Below are positions 1 through 6,799 of a DNA stretch of 14,236 nt, one piece after another. This DNA comes from Candidatus Heimdallarchaeota archaeon LC_2 (GTDB taxonomy: Archaea > Asgardarchaeota > Heimdallarchaeia > Heimdallarchaeales > Kariarchaeaceae). The notes beneath the pieces are model-generated. The model was not told where the DNA came from and did not search any database. It saw only the letters and a list, made by a program, of their open reading frames with translations. A program made the position numbers and the translations under genes. Numbering within the stretch: the first letter of the stretch is position 1; each line of letters begins with the position of its first letter. The stretch spans positions 1-14,236 of the forward strand of contig MDVR01000138.1 of assembly GCA_001940725.1 (NCBI GenBank), written 5' to 3'.

Positions 1-9
1 TTCTAGTTT

Positions 10-789
10 CTAGTTTGCTCTTTCATTTATCCACTCTGGAATTTCATGAAGATGTTTTTTATCATATTCAATTATATTCCTATTTTCAATCTCTGATTTC
101 AAAATTTGGAATTCTTTGGAGTCTGGATTGTCAATGATTACTGATTGTATGACCTCTAACATAATGTATCTATATAACTCATGTTTTTCGTATTCATGGT
201 TTACAATTTCGGGGCGTATGGGTATTGAATTTCTCTTCAATAAATCACTTATGTCTGTTGGGTCGTTCTGTTGGAAATTTCTTATTCTCTTCAATAACTC
301 TCCATATTTTCCTTTATTAATGGTATAACTTACCTTTATCTTTTTTGTATTTTTATTATCCAATATAGTTTTACAACAGATCAATATAAGATCCGAAATC
401 TCTCTTAGCTGTTTTATTTTATTCCTATCACTGGTTATGTTGTCATAACTTTTATAGTGCTCAATTTTGGTTAAGCGAGGTAAATAGGCAGCAAATGCTA
501 TCATAAAAAACAGATCCAAGAGGACCACTGTTAATCTAACCAAATCACTCCGGGTTTGCCACATAATTACATATGATATCATAACACTCAGTAGAATAAC
601 AAGGGACAGATTTCTTAGTAGCCTTGATCTGAATTTTTTTACCCGCTCATCCAATTCTTTATCATAATCTAGTATTAAATCCCTATAAATAACTAGATCA
701 GATAAGGTATTGAATTTGTCCCCGAACACAATAGTTTGATTTTTTATTTCACTCGAACTATTTTTATCCGATCTTGCATTTTTCATCAT
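10..789 (-). CDS. Hypothetical two-helix membrane protein, 259 aa
   Basis: I do not recognise a family. The protein has a polar N-terminal part with a charged helix (about residues 30-58, rich in Asp, Glu, Lys and Arg). Two hydrophobic segments follow (about 60-77 and 83-104) separated by a short polar turn, so a helical hairpin in the membrane is likely. A long charged C-terminal cytoplasmic or periplasm-like part (105-259) is predicted to be mostly helical. No signal peptide or catalytic motif is visible. Two adjacent ATG codons (787-789 and 784-786) are possible starts. A palindromic TATA-like box at 811-820 lies about 26 bp before the first, so the message is probably leaderless. The promoter is nearly the same as that of the next gene upstream (892-1800), which suggests that the two envelope genes are co-regulated although they are not in one operon. 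Coding status is well supported by length; function is unknown. Confidence 0.8.
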   Translation of the reverse strand: MMKNARSDKNSSSEIKNQTIVFGDKFNTLSDLVIYRDLILDYDKELDERVKKFRSRLLRNLSLVILLSVMISYVIMWQTRSDLVRLTVVLLDLFFMIAFAAYLPRLTKIEHYKSYDNITSDRNKIKQLREISDLILICCKTILDNKNTKKIKVSYTINKGKYGELLKRIRNFQQNDPTDISDLLKRNSIPIRPEIVNHEYEKHELYRYIMLEVIQSVIIDNPDSKEFQILKSEIENRNIIEYDKKHLHEIPEWINERAN

Positions 790-810
790 CTACTATATAT
801 TTAATCACTC

Positions 811-833
811 TTTATATAAATAACATAATTTTT
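811..833 (-). promoter_or_regulatory. TATA promoter of the 10-789 gene, shared type
   Basis: Read on the minus strand this is AAAAATTATGTT followed by a TTTATATAAA box. It sits 22 bp before the start codon, so transcription should begin at or next to the ATG. It matches 21 of 23 positions at 1825-1847, in front of the next gene, including the upstream element and not only the TATA box. Confidence 0.6.
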
Positions 834-891
834 CTTTGGGTATTTGTTGGGTTAATAGTGGTTATGGTAAAGGCGAAATCTAGTATTTTGA

Positions 892-1800
892 TCAATGCCT
901 TTTTCTTAGGATCGTAATCACGGCAATAAAGGATAGGGAATATATCAGACTGATGTTATCCAAACCTACTTCACTTGATTTATTAATATCTTCAGAAGAA
1001 TTATTAGAAGTAATAGAGGAAGTTGTTGATATTCGGTTGTTTGAGGATTTATCTGTTGTCTCATTATTCATAATTCTATTACATGTAAGAATTTCCTCAT
1101 AACAATCACTGTGCACAAATGTTGATTGCATGTTTATATGCTTTCCTAATAGAATGTCTGTATAGGATATATCATTTTTAAAATAGGCAAGAATTCCATC
1201 TGAGAGAAAATAAGCAAATTCCACTTTTTCAATATAATTCTTCCAAACATCAGGTACAAGATGTTGTGTACGGTCCGCTTTATACTTTATTATTCCAAGA
1301 CCATCATTCTCTTCGTACGTATTTTCAGTAATATACCTATCCCCTCCAGGCATTTTAACATATGTACTTCCTTCTGCTTCTGCTTTAACAAATCCCCATT
1401 CTATATAAATTGCGGGTGCTGGAAAATAATTTACTTGTTTTCTGTTATTATCTGAATCCCACGCATAGGAGGGTACATAATACAAACGAGTTTCGATGGT
1501 AAACTCAGCGACTGTAGGATGAAATGGAAAGATATCAAAATCTCCAACTGAGATATACGAATTGTCTTCAGGCTCATATAAGTCTCCAACACGTATATTG
1601 AAGTTAGTACCAACAAAGGAGGTATCAATTTTCATTCCGCTAAAAAATCGCATGTTCTCAACCTCTGTCAATTGCACATCCGTAATGTACATACTCCACA
1701 TATCCCCCGATTTGAAGGATCTTGTGTTTTCACTTCCATAAGTTTGTTGGGTTGAACCCAGAATTATCAAAAATAAAACCACTAAGGTAATTCTTTTCAT
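892..1800 (-). CDS. Secreted surface protein with C-terminal membrane anchor, 302 aa
   Basis: The N-terminus is a classic Sec signal peptide: MKR, a hydrophobic core to about residue 16, then a polar cleavage region near residues 18-23 (QQTYGSE). The mature domain (about 25-240) is rich in aromatic residues and alternating strands, as in a beta-sandwich ectodomain, but I cannot assign it to a family. Two Cys (CYEEILTC, about residues 233-240) could form a disulfide. From about 240 to 280 there is a Ser/Thr/Asn-rich linker, probably glycosylated in an S-layer setting. The protein ends with a hydrophobic helix and a basic tip (RKRH). This tripartite tail resembles archaeal C-terminal surface-sorting signals, but no PGF-type motif is present, so a simple tail anchor is equally likely. 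The start is the ATG at 1798-1800, 25 bp after the promoter box. It probably faces the outside of the cell. Confidence 0.8.
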   Translation of the reverse strand: MKRITLVVLFLIILGSTQQTYGSENTRSFKSGDMWSMYITDVQLTEVENMRFFSGMKIDTSFVGTNFNIRVGDLYEPEDNSYISVGDFDIFPFHPTVAEFTIETRLYYVPSYAWDSDNNRKQVNYFPAPAIYIEWGFVKAEAEGSTYVKMPGGDRYITENTYEENDGLGIIKYKADRTQHLVPDVWKNYIEKVEFAYFLSDGILAYFKNDISYTDILLGKHINMQSTFVHSDCYEEILTCNRIMNNETTDKSSNNRISTTSSITSNNSSEDINKSSEVGLDNISLIYSLSFIAVITILRKRH

Positions 1801-1824
1801 TCTTACTTCCTTATTGATGACATT

Positions 1825-1847
1825 CTTATATAAACAACATAATTTTT
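1825..1847 (-). promoter_or_regulatory. TATA promoter of the surface-protein gene, shared type
   Basis: On the minus strand this reads AAAAATTATGTT then a TTTATATAAG box, 25 bp before the start codon. It differs from the promoter at 811-833 at only two of 23 positions. The conserved part extends well upstream of the TATA box, which points to a shared factor-binding element as well as TBP. Confidence 0.6.
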
Positions 1848-1978
1848 GAGGTAATCGTACGCTATAATTTTTGATTAATTTACTATATTTTATATCATTT
1901 AATTGTAACTCGATTGCCTAATCAGGTTGATCATAATATCTCTTTGGATTTGTAATTCCTTCTAACTGTCGAATTTCG

Positions 1979-2006
1979 ATCGATCGACAGATCCTGTACG
2001 TATCAC
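1979..2006 (+). repeat. Left terminal inverted repeat of the IS
   Basis: Begins ATCGATCGACAGAT and ends GTACGTATCAC. It pairs with the reverse complement of 3657-3684, with three adjacent mismatches in the middle. Just outside it, CTGTCGA at 1966-1972 is complementary to TCGACAG at 1984-1990, so the flank itself contains a copy of the tip heptamer in reverse. Confidence 0.85.
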
Positions 2007-2074
2007 CCTAAAAAATACCCCTAGCTAGCGTGGGTAGTACCTAAGTAGACAACTAGCCGATTTCTGCAATTTTT

Positions 2075-3481
2075 ATGCAACACTTTGCATTTGGTGATTT
2101 TTTCAATTACCAAGAATTCGAATTTTACAAACACCGGATCAAGCGAACAAATTGGTTGTATTTCCAGTTTTTCATTCTTTGGACTCGACACATCAATCAT
2201 GGCCGAATTTATCTGCAATCAGTCTTCGCCTTGGAATACGGGATTTTCCTTGACTCTAACCTCGTGAGTCGGATTATGGCAGATTTATGGATTACTCTAG
2301 CCCCCAAAAAACGTTTGAAAGCACTCTCATTCAATTTAGCTAATGATGCACCCAGTACATCTCGTGAATTGATTTTACAGCCCATGGCCTCACAGATTGA
2401 GGAATTTAAGAAGCTCGATGACAAGAGCCAATCCCAGCTTCTTCAGACAATACAGAGTGTGGCAGCTGGAGAGCGTTTATCGGAGATTAGGGAAAGTAAT
2501 TGGGCATGCAAACCATTTCAAAATCTGAAAAAATTGGGATCTAAGCTTCAAGATTGGCTCATCAATACTCACGCTGATACTGAGGATGCAGTTGGGATTG
2601 CCATTGATGAAAAAATGATCAAAAAGGCCTTTGATCTCAAGAAACATGGTGATTTGGGAAGTCATTGGGTGTCTCGAGTTAAAACCTATCTTCCAAGTAT
2701 TATGGTGGAGGTTGCAGCACTTTTGCGACCTGGAAGGTTGGCACAAGTGGTGGGACATTATTTCCCTTATCCTCAGAAAAACTACGATGCTAGGGGTAAG
2801 TACCAACCTATGAAAAAGGACATCTATCTCATACCATTTTTGGAGCAACTTCATCAGTTTTTTGGGAATTTGATTATGCTGGCAGATGCTAATTATTCCA
2901 CCAAGAAACTGATCAGGTGGTTTTATTCAAAGAAATGGCATTTCATTTTGAGATTAAATTCTGGTAAAAAATACTTGCTTGCAGAATTTCAAACTGCATT
3001 TGATGAAGATCCCAACAGGATCTCCATTGACAAATGGGTTGACGCGTCAGAATTTGGAGGAAGAATAAGGATTCTTGCTTATCGACGTAAGTGGCAAGAT
3101 GCCAAGGGAACCAAGAAGGAAAAACGATATTTCCTTATTACTACTGTTGATTGGGAAGACCCTCGAGAAATATGGAGATTTTATCGTCTTCGCTGGACAC
3201 TGGAAAATACTTTCAAAGCGTTGCCAGTACTTGATCGTACTCCAGGAATGGACATTGAGTTGATTCGTGGTTTCTTTGCCATGAGCCTTCAAGTCTTGGC
3301 ACCAATCTGTTATCAGACCCAATCAAATTCCCGAACGCTGGCTAGGTTGTTAGATTTACCAATTGTGGTGGAAGGAAAAAAAGTTGTTTGGCAAAATATT
3401 CCCACGCATTTTGCCAGACGCTTGTTACAGATCGGTTATTACCGATCAACGGAATTCCTCTGCACTGAAGTAGAGATCTGA
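2075..3481 (+). CDS. IS4-family DDE transposase, 468 aa
   Basis: Catalyses cut-and-paste movement of the surrounding element. The DDE triad is visible: D178 in AIDEK, D271 in LADANY (followed by a basic stretch ending FILRL, as usual after the second Asp), and E377 in YRLRWTLENTFK. The last motif matches the Y-(2)-R-(3)-E signature of IS4 transposases (Y370, R373, E377), but the lysine is at K381, closer than the usual six-residue spacing. Length suits the family (about 400-480 aa). The ATG at 2075 is taken as start. A later start at the methionine of MADLWITLAPKK (residue 68) is possible and would better match where similarity to other DDE transposases usually begins. The gene lies wholly inside the inverted repeats and has a somewhat higher GC content than its neighbours. 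Confidence 0.92.
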   Translation: MQHFAFGDFFNYQEFEFYKHRIKRTNWLYFQFFILWTRHINHGRIYLQSVFALEYGIFLDSNLVSRIMADLWITLAPKKRLKALSFNLANDAPSTSRELILQPMASQIEEFKKLDDKSQSQLLQTIQSVAAGERLSEIRESNWACKPFQNLKKLGSKLQDWLINTHADTEDAVGIAIDEKMIKKAFDLKKHGDLGSHWVSRVKTYLPSIMVEVAALLRPGRLAQVVGHYFPYPQKNYDARGKYQPMKKDIYLIPFLEQLHQFFGNLIMLADANYSTKKLIRWFYSKKWHFILRLNSGKKYLLAEFQTAFDEDPNRISIDKWVDASEFGGRIRILAYRRKWQDAKGTKKEKRYFLITTVDWEDPREIWRFYRLRWTLENTFKALPVLDRTPGMDIELIRGFFAMSLQVLAPICYQTQSNSRTLARLLDLPIVVEGKKVVWQNIPTHFARRLLQIGYYRSTEFLCTEVEI

Positions 3482-3488
3482 GATTTAT

Positions 3489-3510
3489 CTTAGATTAATC
3501 TTAGATTAAT
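3489..3510 (+). repeat. Two exact copies of an 11-bp unit in the IS right end
   Basis: CTTAGATTAAT occurs twice in tandem directly after the transposase stop. Short sub-terminal repeats near an IS end are sometimes transposase-binding sites; here that is only a guess. Confidence 0.6.
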
Positions 3511-3656
3511 CGGAGATCAAAGTCCCACAAGAGATACTCCTCCTCAACCCAGCGGAAGCTCCATCTTATTTTTGAGATTTGTGAAATTTTTATTTAAACT
3601 AATAGCTTACCAACGAATGTTTCTAGTAATACTTCCATCAATTCATTGTTTAATTA

Positions 3657-3684
3657 GTGATACGTACGTTATCTGTCGATCGAT
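3657..3684 (-). repeat. Right terminal inverted repeat of the IS
   Basis: Reads GTGATACGTACG and then TTATCTGTCGATCGAT on the plus strand, the reverse complement of the left end at 25 of 28 positions. The reading frame of the adjacent GTPase remnant stays open through most of it until a TGA at 3658-3660. Confidence 0.85.
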
Positions 3685-3927
3685 GAACAATTTAATTATG
3701 CTCTAGATATAATAAATGAAGATACCATACTTCTAATTCTGTTAAACAAACAGGATTTGAAAGAACTTAAACCACTGCAACCACTTGATTTTATCAAATT
3801 AGTAAAAAATGATAGGTTTAAATCTACCACTACAGGTATATTGCCATCTTCGGCAAAATATGGAAATGGAGTAAAAAAAGCGTTTATGTGGCTATCCAGG
3901 AATCTCTCTGAGCTAAATCTTGAATAA
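3685..3927 (+). pseudogene. 5'-truncated Arf-like small GTPase, C-terminal half
   Basis: The frame from the IS edge to the TAA at 3925-3927 encodes about 80 residues that look like the C-terminal half of a Ras-superfamily GTPase. It begins with the helix before G4 (FNYALDIINED), continues with a hydrophobic strand and the G4 guanine-specificity motif NKQDL, and carries the G5 motif SSAK in ILPSSAKYGNG. The final helix (KKAFMWLSRNL) is typical. NKQD rather than NKxD with other residues points to the Arf/Sar/SR-beta-like branch. The P-loop (G1), switch I and switch II (G2, G3) are missing and are not found on the other side of the IS, where only about 130 bp without a usable frame separate it from the next gene. 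There is no suitable start codon (the first ATG lies near the end), so no functional GTPase can be made. Confidence 0.85.
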
Positions 3928-3964
3928 TTAGTTTATTCATTTATAGCTCTGCAATTTTTCCATA

Positions 3965-3998
3965 AATAAATTCTTACAATCACAATAAAAAATTTATT
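3965..3998 (+). terminator. Hairpin plus T-run between convergent genes
   Basis: AATAAATT at 3965-3972 pairs perfectly with AATTTATT at 3991-3998 and is followed by a run of six T at 4002-4007. It lies between the GTPase remnant and the convergent 632-residue gene and could end transcripts from the plus strand. The stem has no GC pairs, so the T-run may matter more than the hairpin. Confidence 0.35.
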
Positions 3999-4040
3999 GG
4001 ATTTTTTAATTCTTAACAATTCTAAATTTGTATCGGTTAA

Positions 4041-5939
4041 CTAATTTATGGTTAGATTATTTACTGCATATCCCTTGATATTACCATATAACTCAGGATC
4101 ACTAAATCCATCCCAAAATTTGAGTCTATCACCATATGTCTCATCAATCTTTGATAATAAAGAAATTAATCCCTGTCTTAATACTGGAATATCACGATCC
4201 ACAAGTAAAGCTCCAGCAAGATTTTCTGACTGTTCAAGTAATATTTGAAAATTACCAGCATCAACTGTTTTTAGCTTAGTTTGTTGATCTGAGACTTCAG
4301 TAATAAGACTCATAATAGCTGAAAGGATTCCACTTAGTAATACGCCCTGAATATTAGATTTTTCCCATTTTTGCTTATTAATTTCGCCCATTATTATTAA
4401 TCGACCATCCAAAGTTAATAGAATGAAGGTTGGGGGTGGAAGTGGGATGTTAGCATTAATAAGATCTGAAAGTCCTTCTAGTTTGAACATTTCAGCTTTT
4501 GATTTAGTTGCTAAAGTTCTAATTTCTTCAAAAATGAGGTCGGTTTTTCTTAAAACTGTTTTATTTTTTCGAATTTTTCCTGGAACTAATAATAATCGAT
4601 TCGCAATATTTAAAATTTCGGTTGTTTTAGGTTCTAAAGAATTTAACTCGTTAGGAAGAACATGGATATAGGCTTTAACTAATGTCCGTAAAGCATCCCA
4701 AACTCGATAATCAGATTCTTTTGATAAATTTTCATTATGCGATATAATCGCTGAATGAATTAATGAGGAACTCATTTGCACTTCAGCAATTGCAGCATGA
4801 TTACTAAATTGATCAGCTTTGGTTAAATCCCCTGCGTAAAAGGAAATATTTGCGGCTGTTAAATATTGACGAATTGCATTTGTGAAATGATACTCGCTTT
4901 CGTCTATTTCACCCAAATAATGATATGCCTCTGAAATCCATTTAGGTGAACTAATTACACCTTTAGAAAATTCAATTGCTTTTTCGAATTCGATTTTAGC
5001 CAGTTCTTCATTTTTATTGAATTTATATCCAGTTCCTTTCAAACAATAGTAAGTTTCGATATCAGACTTCTTTGTTTCGGATAATAATGTAGTTTCACTT
5101 ATTTCTTGAAGTACATCTAATATTAGATCACCTGATGTTGGGAAATATTCATAGTAGATAGCTGCAATTCTAAGTTGGCATGCAACTTCCAAATCAAATC
5201 TTGAATTGTCCCGAGTAAGTGGAATAAGTTTCTTATATAGTTCTAAGGCCAGATGAAAACCACCTTGATCTTGATACTTTCTTGCGATAATATATGCTGC
5301 ATCTAAAAACTCATCAGAATCTGCCTGCTGATGGGGTATATTCCCGGCTCCATTTACCACTAAACCCTCAATACCTTCGTAGACTAAGAAATATAATTTT
5401 TCGAGTGTTTCAGTATCCATATTTAGAGATCGATTGATTAATGAGATTAATTGCCCTAATTCGTTAACAGACATTTTTGATCCATCAAACGAATCAAGTT
5501 TTTTAATTGCTTGATCTAATGGAACCGACTCTTGATTTAATAATTCGGGATTTTCAAGTAAATCACACATTTCAGTAAAAAATCGTTTTGCAGAATAAAC
5601 TGAAAATACCCCACCCCGATAACCTACTGCCTCTATAGCCTTTTTTACTATAGCACCAATACTAGTATCCAACGTGTAAAGGCAAATTATTTTATCCCTG
5701 GTTTCTTCTCCTGGTATTCTGTCTATTGAATAATATAATAATTTTCCATCTAGGAATTTTCTAGCAGACCCAGATTTGATACTTCCTTTTAGAATTTGCG
5801 TATTTAACTCAAGAAGAAGCTTTCTCAAATCATCTTCTTCAGCCTCTCCAGTAGTATCGTATAACTGAACCCACACAATTCTACCAGGATACCTCTCACC
5901 TAATAATAGAATAGATTTTTCTTTTAGGATTTCATACAC
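4041..5939 (-). CDS. Helical-repeat protein with longin/roadblock-like C-terminal domain, 632 aa
   Basis: Three regions can be seen. Residues 1-110 have an alternating helix-strand pattern (RIVWVQLYD, KLLYYSID, DKIICLYTLD) followed by an amphipathic helix, possibly a longin-like or profilin-like fold. Residues about 205-430 are paired amphipathic helices of TPR type, for example YIIARKYQDQGGFHLALELY and AYHYLGEIDESEYHFTNAIR. Residues about 500-615 show a strand hairpin (FILLTLDGRLIIMGEI), a long helix (LLSGILSAIMSLITEV), more strands and a last helix. This resembles the longin/roadblock-type modules that are frequent in Asgard archaea and often partner small GTPases; the link is by pattern only. 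No signal peptide or membrane helix, so cytosolic. The start is GTG at 5937-5939: an in-frame TAG lies 12 bp upstream, and no ATG occurs until past residue 120. The neighbouring Arf-like GTPase remnant is convergent, not in operon. Confidence 0.8.
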   Translation of the reverse strand: MYEILKEKSILLLGERYPGRIVWVQLYDTTGEAEEDDLRKLLLELNTQILKGSIKSGSARKFLDGKLLYYSIDRIPGEETRDKIICLYTLDTSIGAIVKKAIEAVGYRGGVFSVYSAKRFFTEMCDLLENPELLNQESVPLDQAIKKLDSFDGSKMSVNELGQLISLINRSLNMDTETLEKLYFLVYEGIEGLVVNGAGNIPHQQADSDEFLDAAYIIARKYQDQGGFHLALELYKKLIPLTRDNSRFDLEVACQLRIAAIYYEYFPTSGDLILDVLQEISETTLLSETKKSDIETYYCLKGTGYKFNKNEELAKIEFEKAIEFSKGVISSPKWISEAYHYLGEIDESEYHFTNAIRQYLTAANISFYAGDLTKADQFSNHAAIAEVQMSSSLIHSAIISHNENLSKESDYRVWDALRTLVKAYIHVLPNELNSLEPKTTEILNIANRLLLVPGKIRKNKTVLRKTDLIFEEIRTLATKSKAEMFKLEGLSDLINANIPLPPPTFILLTLDGRLIIMGEINKQKWEKSNIQGVLLSGILSAIMSLITEVSDQQTKLKTVDAGNFQILLEQSENLAGALLVDRDIPVLRQGLISLLSKIDETYGDRLKFWDGFSDPELYGNIKGYAVNNLTIN

Positions 5940-6157
5940 TTGTCTATTCTACCCATATCAATGTTTTAGCCACTGATTATAAATTAATTTAATACATGTC
6001 TTTAAAATCGTAACTTTCGGTAAGTCTATCATGAAATTAATCAAATTATAGGTAGTAATTAAGGGCTTCAAGAAACCTTGAAATTACTTATCAGATAAAT
6101 TATGCATGGTTAATTTTGTAAATACATCGAGCAAATTATTGAAATTTAGCTTCAGTA
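5940..6157. other. Intergenic DNA with one bulged hairpin
   Basis: Holds the promoter side of the 632-residue gene: a minus-strand TATA-like TTTATAAT near 5975-5982, about 38 bp before the GTG. A separate hairpin spans 6055-6087: TTCAAG (6067-6072) and CTTGAA (6077-6082) close an AAAC loop, and GTAAT (6055-6059) pairs with ATTAC (6083-6087), with a purine-rich bulge AAGGGC on one side. No open frame of note. Confidence 0.4.
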
Positions 6158-6168
6158 CTATAAATAGT
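6157..6168 (+). promoter_or_regulatory. Strong TATA box before the structured RNA segment
   Basis: CTATAAATAG fits the archaeal TATA consensus very well. Transcription would be expected to start about 22-28 bp downstream, at roughly 6181-6190, exactly where a helix-rich segment begins. No plus-strand gene follows, which is why a non-coding transcript is proposed. Confidence 0.5.
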
Positions 6169-6180
6169 CAAATCATAAAA

Positions 6181-6570
6181 TAGTAGGAGTTGCAATCTAA
6201 AGATTGTAGACATACAACTTACTACCTTTGTAAATAAGGTGTAAGAGGACTAGGTAAGTGTCTACCTGTCGCTTCTTCTGAAAAGAAGAAGAACGGAAAA
6301 GTGAGAAGCGTACCGAAAACCAAAACGTTGTCCTACCCTGTTTTTGGTAATACAAAATAACAGGAATGCTGGTACTCAGTTTACGGACTGAAAATGATCT
6401 GCCAGTAGTTAAAGATCACGGGAAAACTGACTTTGATGATCCCAGCAGGATGAGAAGCAGAAGGAAGCACCGTTCCAATTGAACAGAACCTATTTCAATT
6501 GAACCTTTATTGTGTAAAAACAGAAAAGGGAAAGTGATGGCGACATCAGATATAGGGTTGCAGAACGTGA
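6181..6570 (+). ncRNA. Candidate structured non-coding RNA, family not recognised
   Basis: The plus strand contains a dense series of perfect helices. TAGTA/TACTA and AGTTG/CAACT close a hairpin at 6181-6224 with a GG bulge. AGGTA/TACCT form 6252-6267. CTTCTTCT-GAAA-AGAAGAAG is an 8-bp GNRA-capped stem at 6272-6291. CGCTTCT (6270-6276) can instead pair with AGAAGCG (6304-6310). TACCGAAAAC pairs with GTTTTTGGTA (6311-6320 with 6340-6349, one G-U). GCTGG/CCAGC (6368-6372 with 6442-6446) encloses two smaller hairpins. TGATG-GCGA-CATCA is a second GNRA stem at 6535-6548. AGGAC (6246-6250) and GTCCT (6330-6334) could form a long-range helix. GC content is locally higher than in the flanks. I do not see the conserved cores of RNase P RNA or SRP RNA. 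A group II intron fragment is possible, but no domain V was found. The 3' end is arbitrary. Confidence 0.4.
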
Positions 6571-6575
6571 AGTAA

Positions 6576-6799
6576 TCATTTTTTATGAATTTAGAAAGTG
6601 TATATACAAAAATGATCATGTTCATAAAATAATGCAGGAAAATGTAGTAGAGCTTCAAGAAAATGAATCTCAAGAATTATCACAGTGGGTTAAAACATTT
6701 CAATCCTTGGAAGTTAAACACTCATTATCAAGAATTTCTAAATGATTAAACACACTATTTATTTAATAAATAATCAAATGAGTGATTAAATTTCTAATA
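6576..6799. other. Gene-poor stretch with an inverted repeat and a weak open frame
   Basis: A plus-strand frame is open from 6518 to the TGA at 6743-6745. Its only ATG is at 6632, giving 37 residues (MQENVVELQENESQELSQWV and on). The open part is long for such AT-rich DNA and could be the tail of a decayed gene, but nothing in it is recognisable. CATTTTTTATGAA near 6577-6590 is a near inverted copy of TTCATAAAATAATG at 6621-6634. The region 6760-6799 is the downstream side of the hydrolase gene. Confidence 0.3.

Larger units (their letters stand above)
1979..3684 (+). mobile_element. IS4-type insertion sequence, 1706 bp
   Basis: The element is bounded by inverted repeats at 1979-2006 and 3657-3684 that match at 25 of 28 positions. 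It carries one transposase gene in the plus direction and about 175 bp of non-coding DNA after it. Both ends are intact and the transposase has its catalytic triad, so the copy may be active. I could not find a convincing target-site duplication: the sequence outside the left end (GAATTTCG) and outside the right end (GAACAATTT) do not match. A missing duplication is what a deletion or recombination next to the element would leave, and fits the beheaded GTPase gene at its right edge. The tip motif is rich in GATC/CGAT repeats, so the exact outer base is uncertain by a few positions. Confidence 0.85.

Noticed and set aside
1801..1978. 5' half of the truncated GTPase left of the IS
   Set aside because: All three plus frames contain stops and no GxxxxGK(S/T) P-loop could be found.
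2021..2854. Minus-strand and alternative-frame ORFs within the transposase gene
   Set aside because: They are shadows of the transposase frame, which has the full DDE triad.
3515..3580. CCCAGCGGAAGCTCC-like stretch reminiscent of TnpB-associated guide RNA ends
   Set aside because: There is no TnpB gene or IS605 end here; the stretch lies inside an IS4-type element, and the resemblance is from memory only.
6366..6481. Short plus-strand ORF starting MLVLSLRTENDLPVVK
   Set aside because: It is only 38 codons and lies across several stems; it is noted because its look is protein-like, but there is no support for translation.
6240..6500. RNase P RNA or SRP RNA
   Set aside because: AACAGAACC and GAAGGAAGCA recall pieces of these RNAs, but the P4 pairing of RNase P and the helix 8 loop of SRP RNA cannot be built around them.
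6416..6673. Minus-strand frame of 85 codons in the RNA candidate
   Set aside because: Composition (many Phe, Leu, Ile from A-rich plus strand), no recognisable fold and overlap with GNRA-capped stems make it a chance frame.
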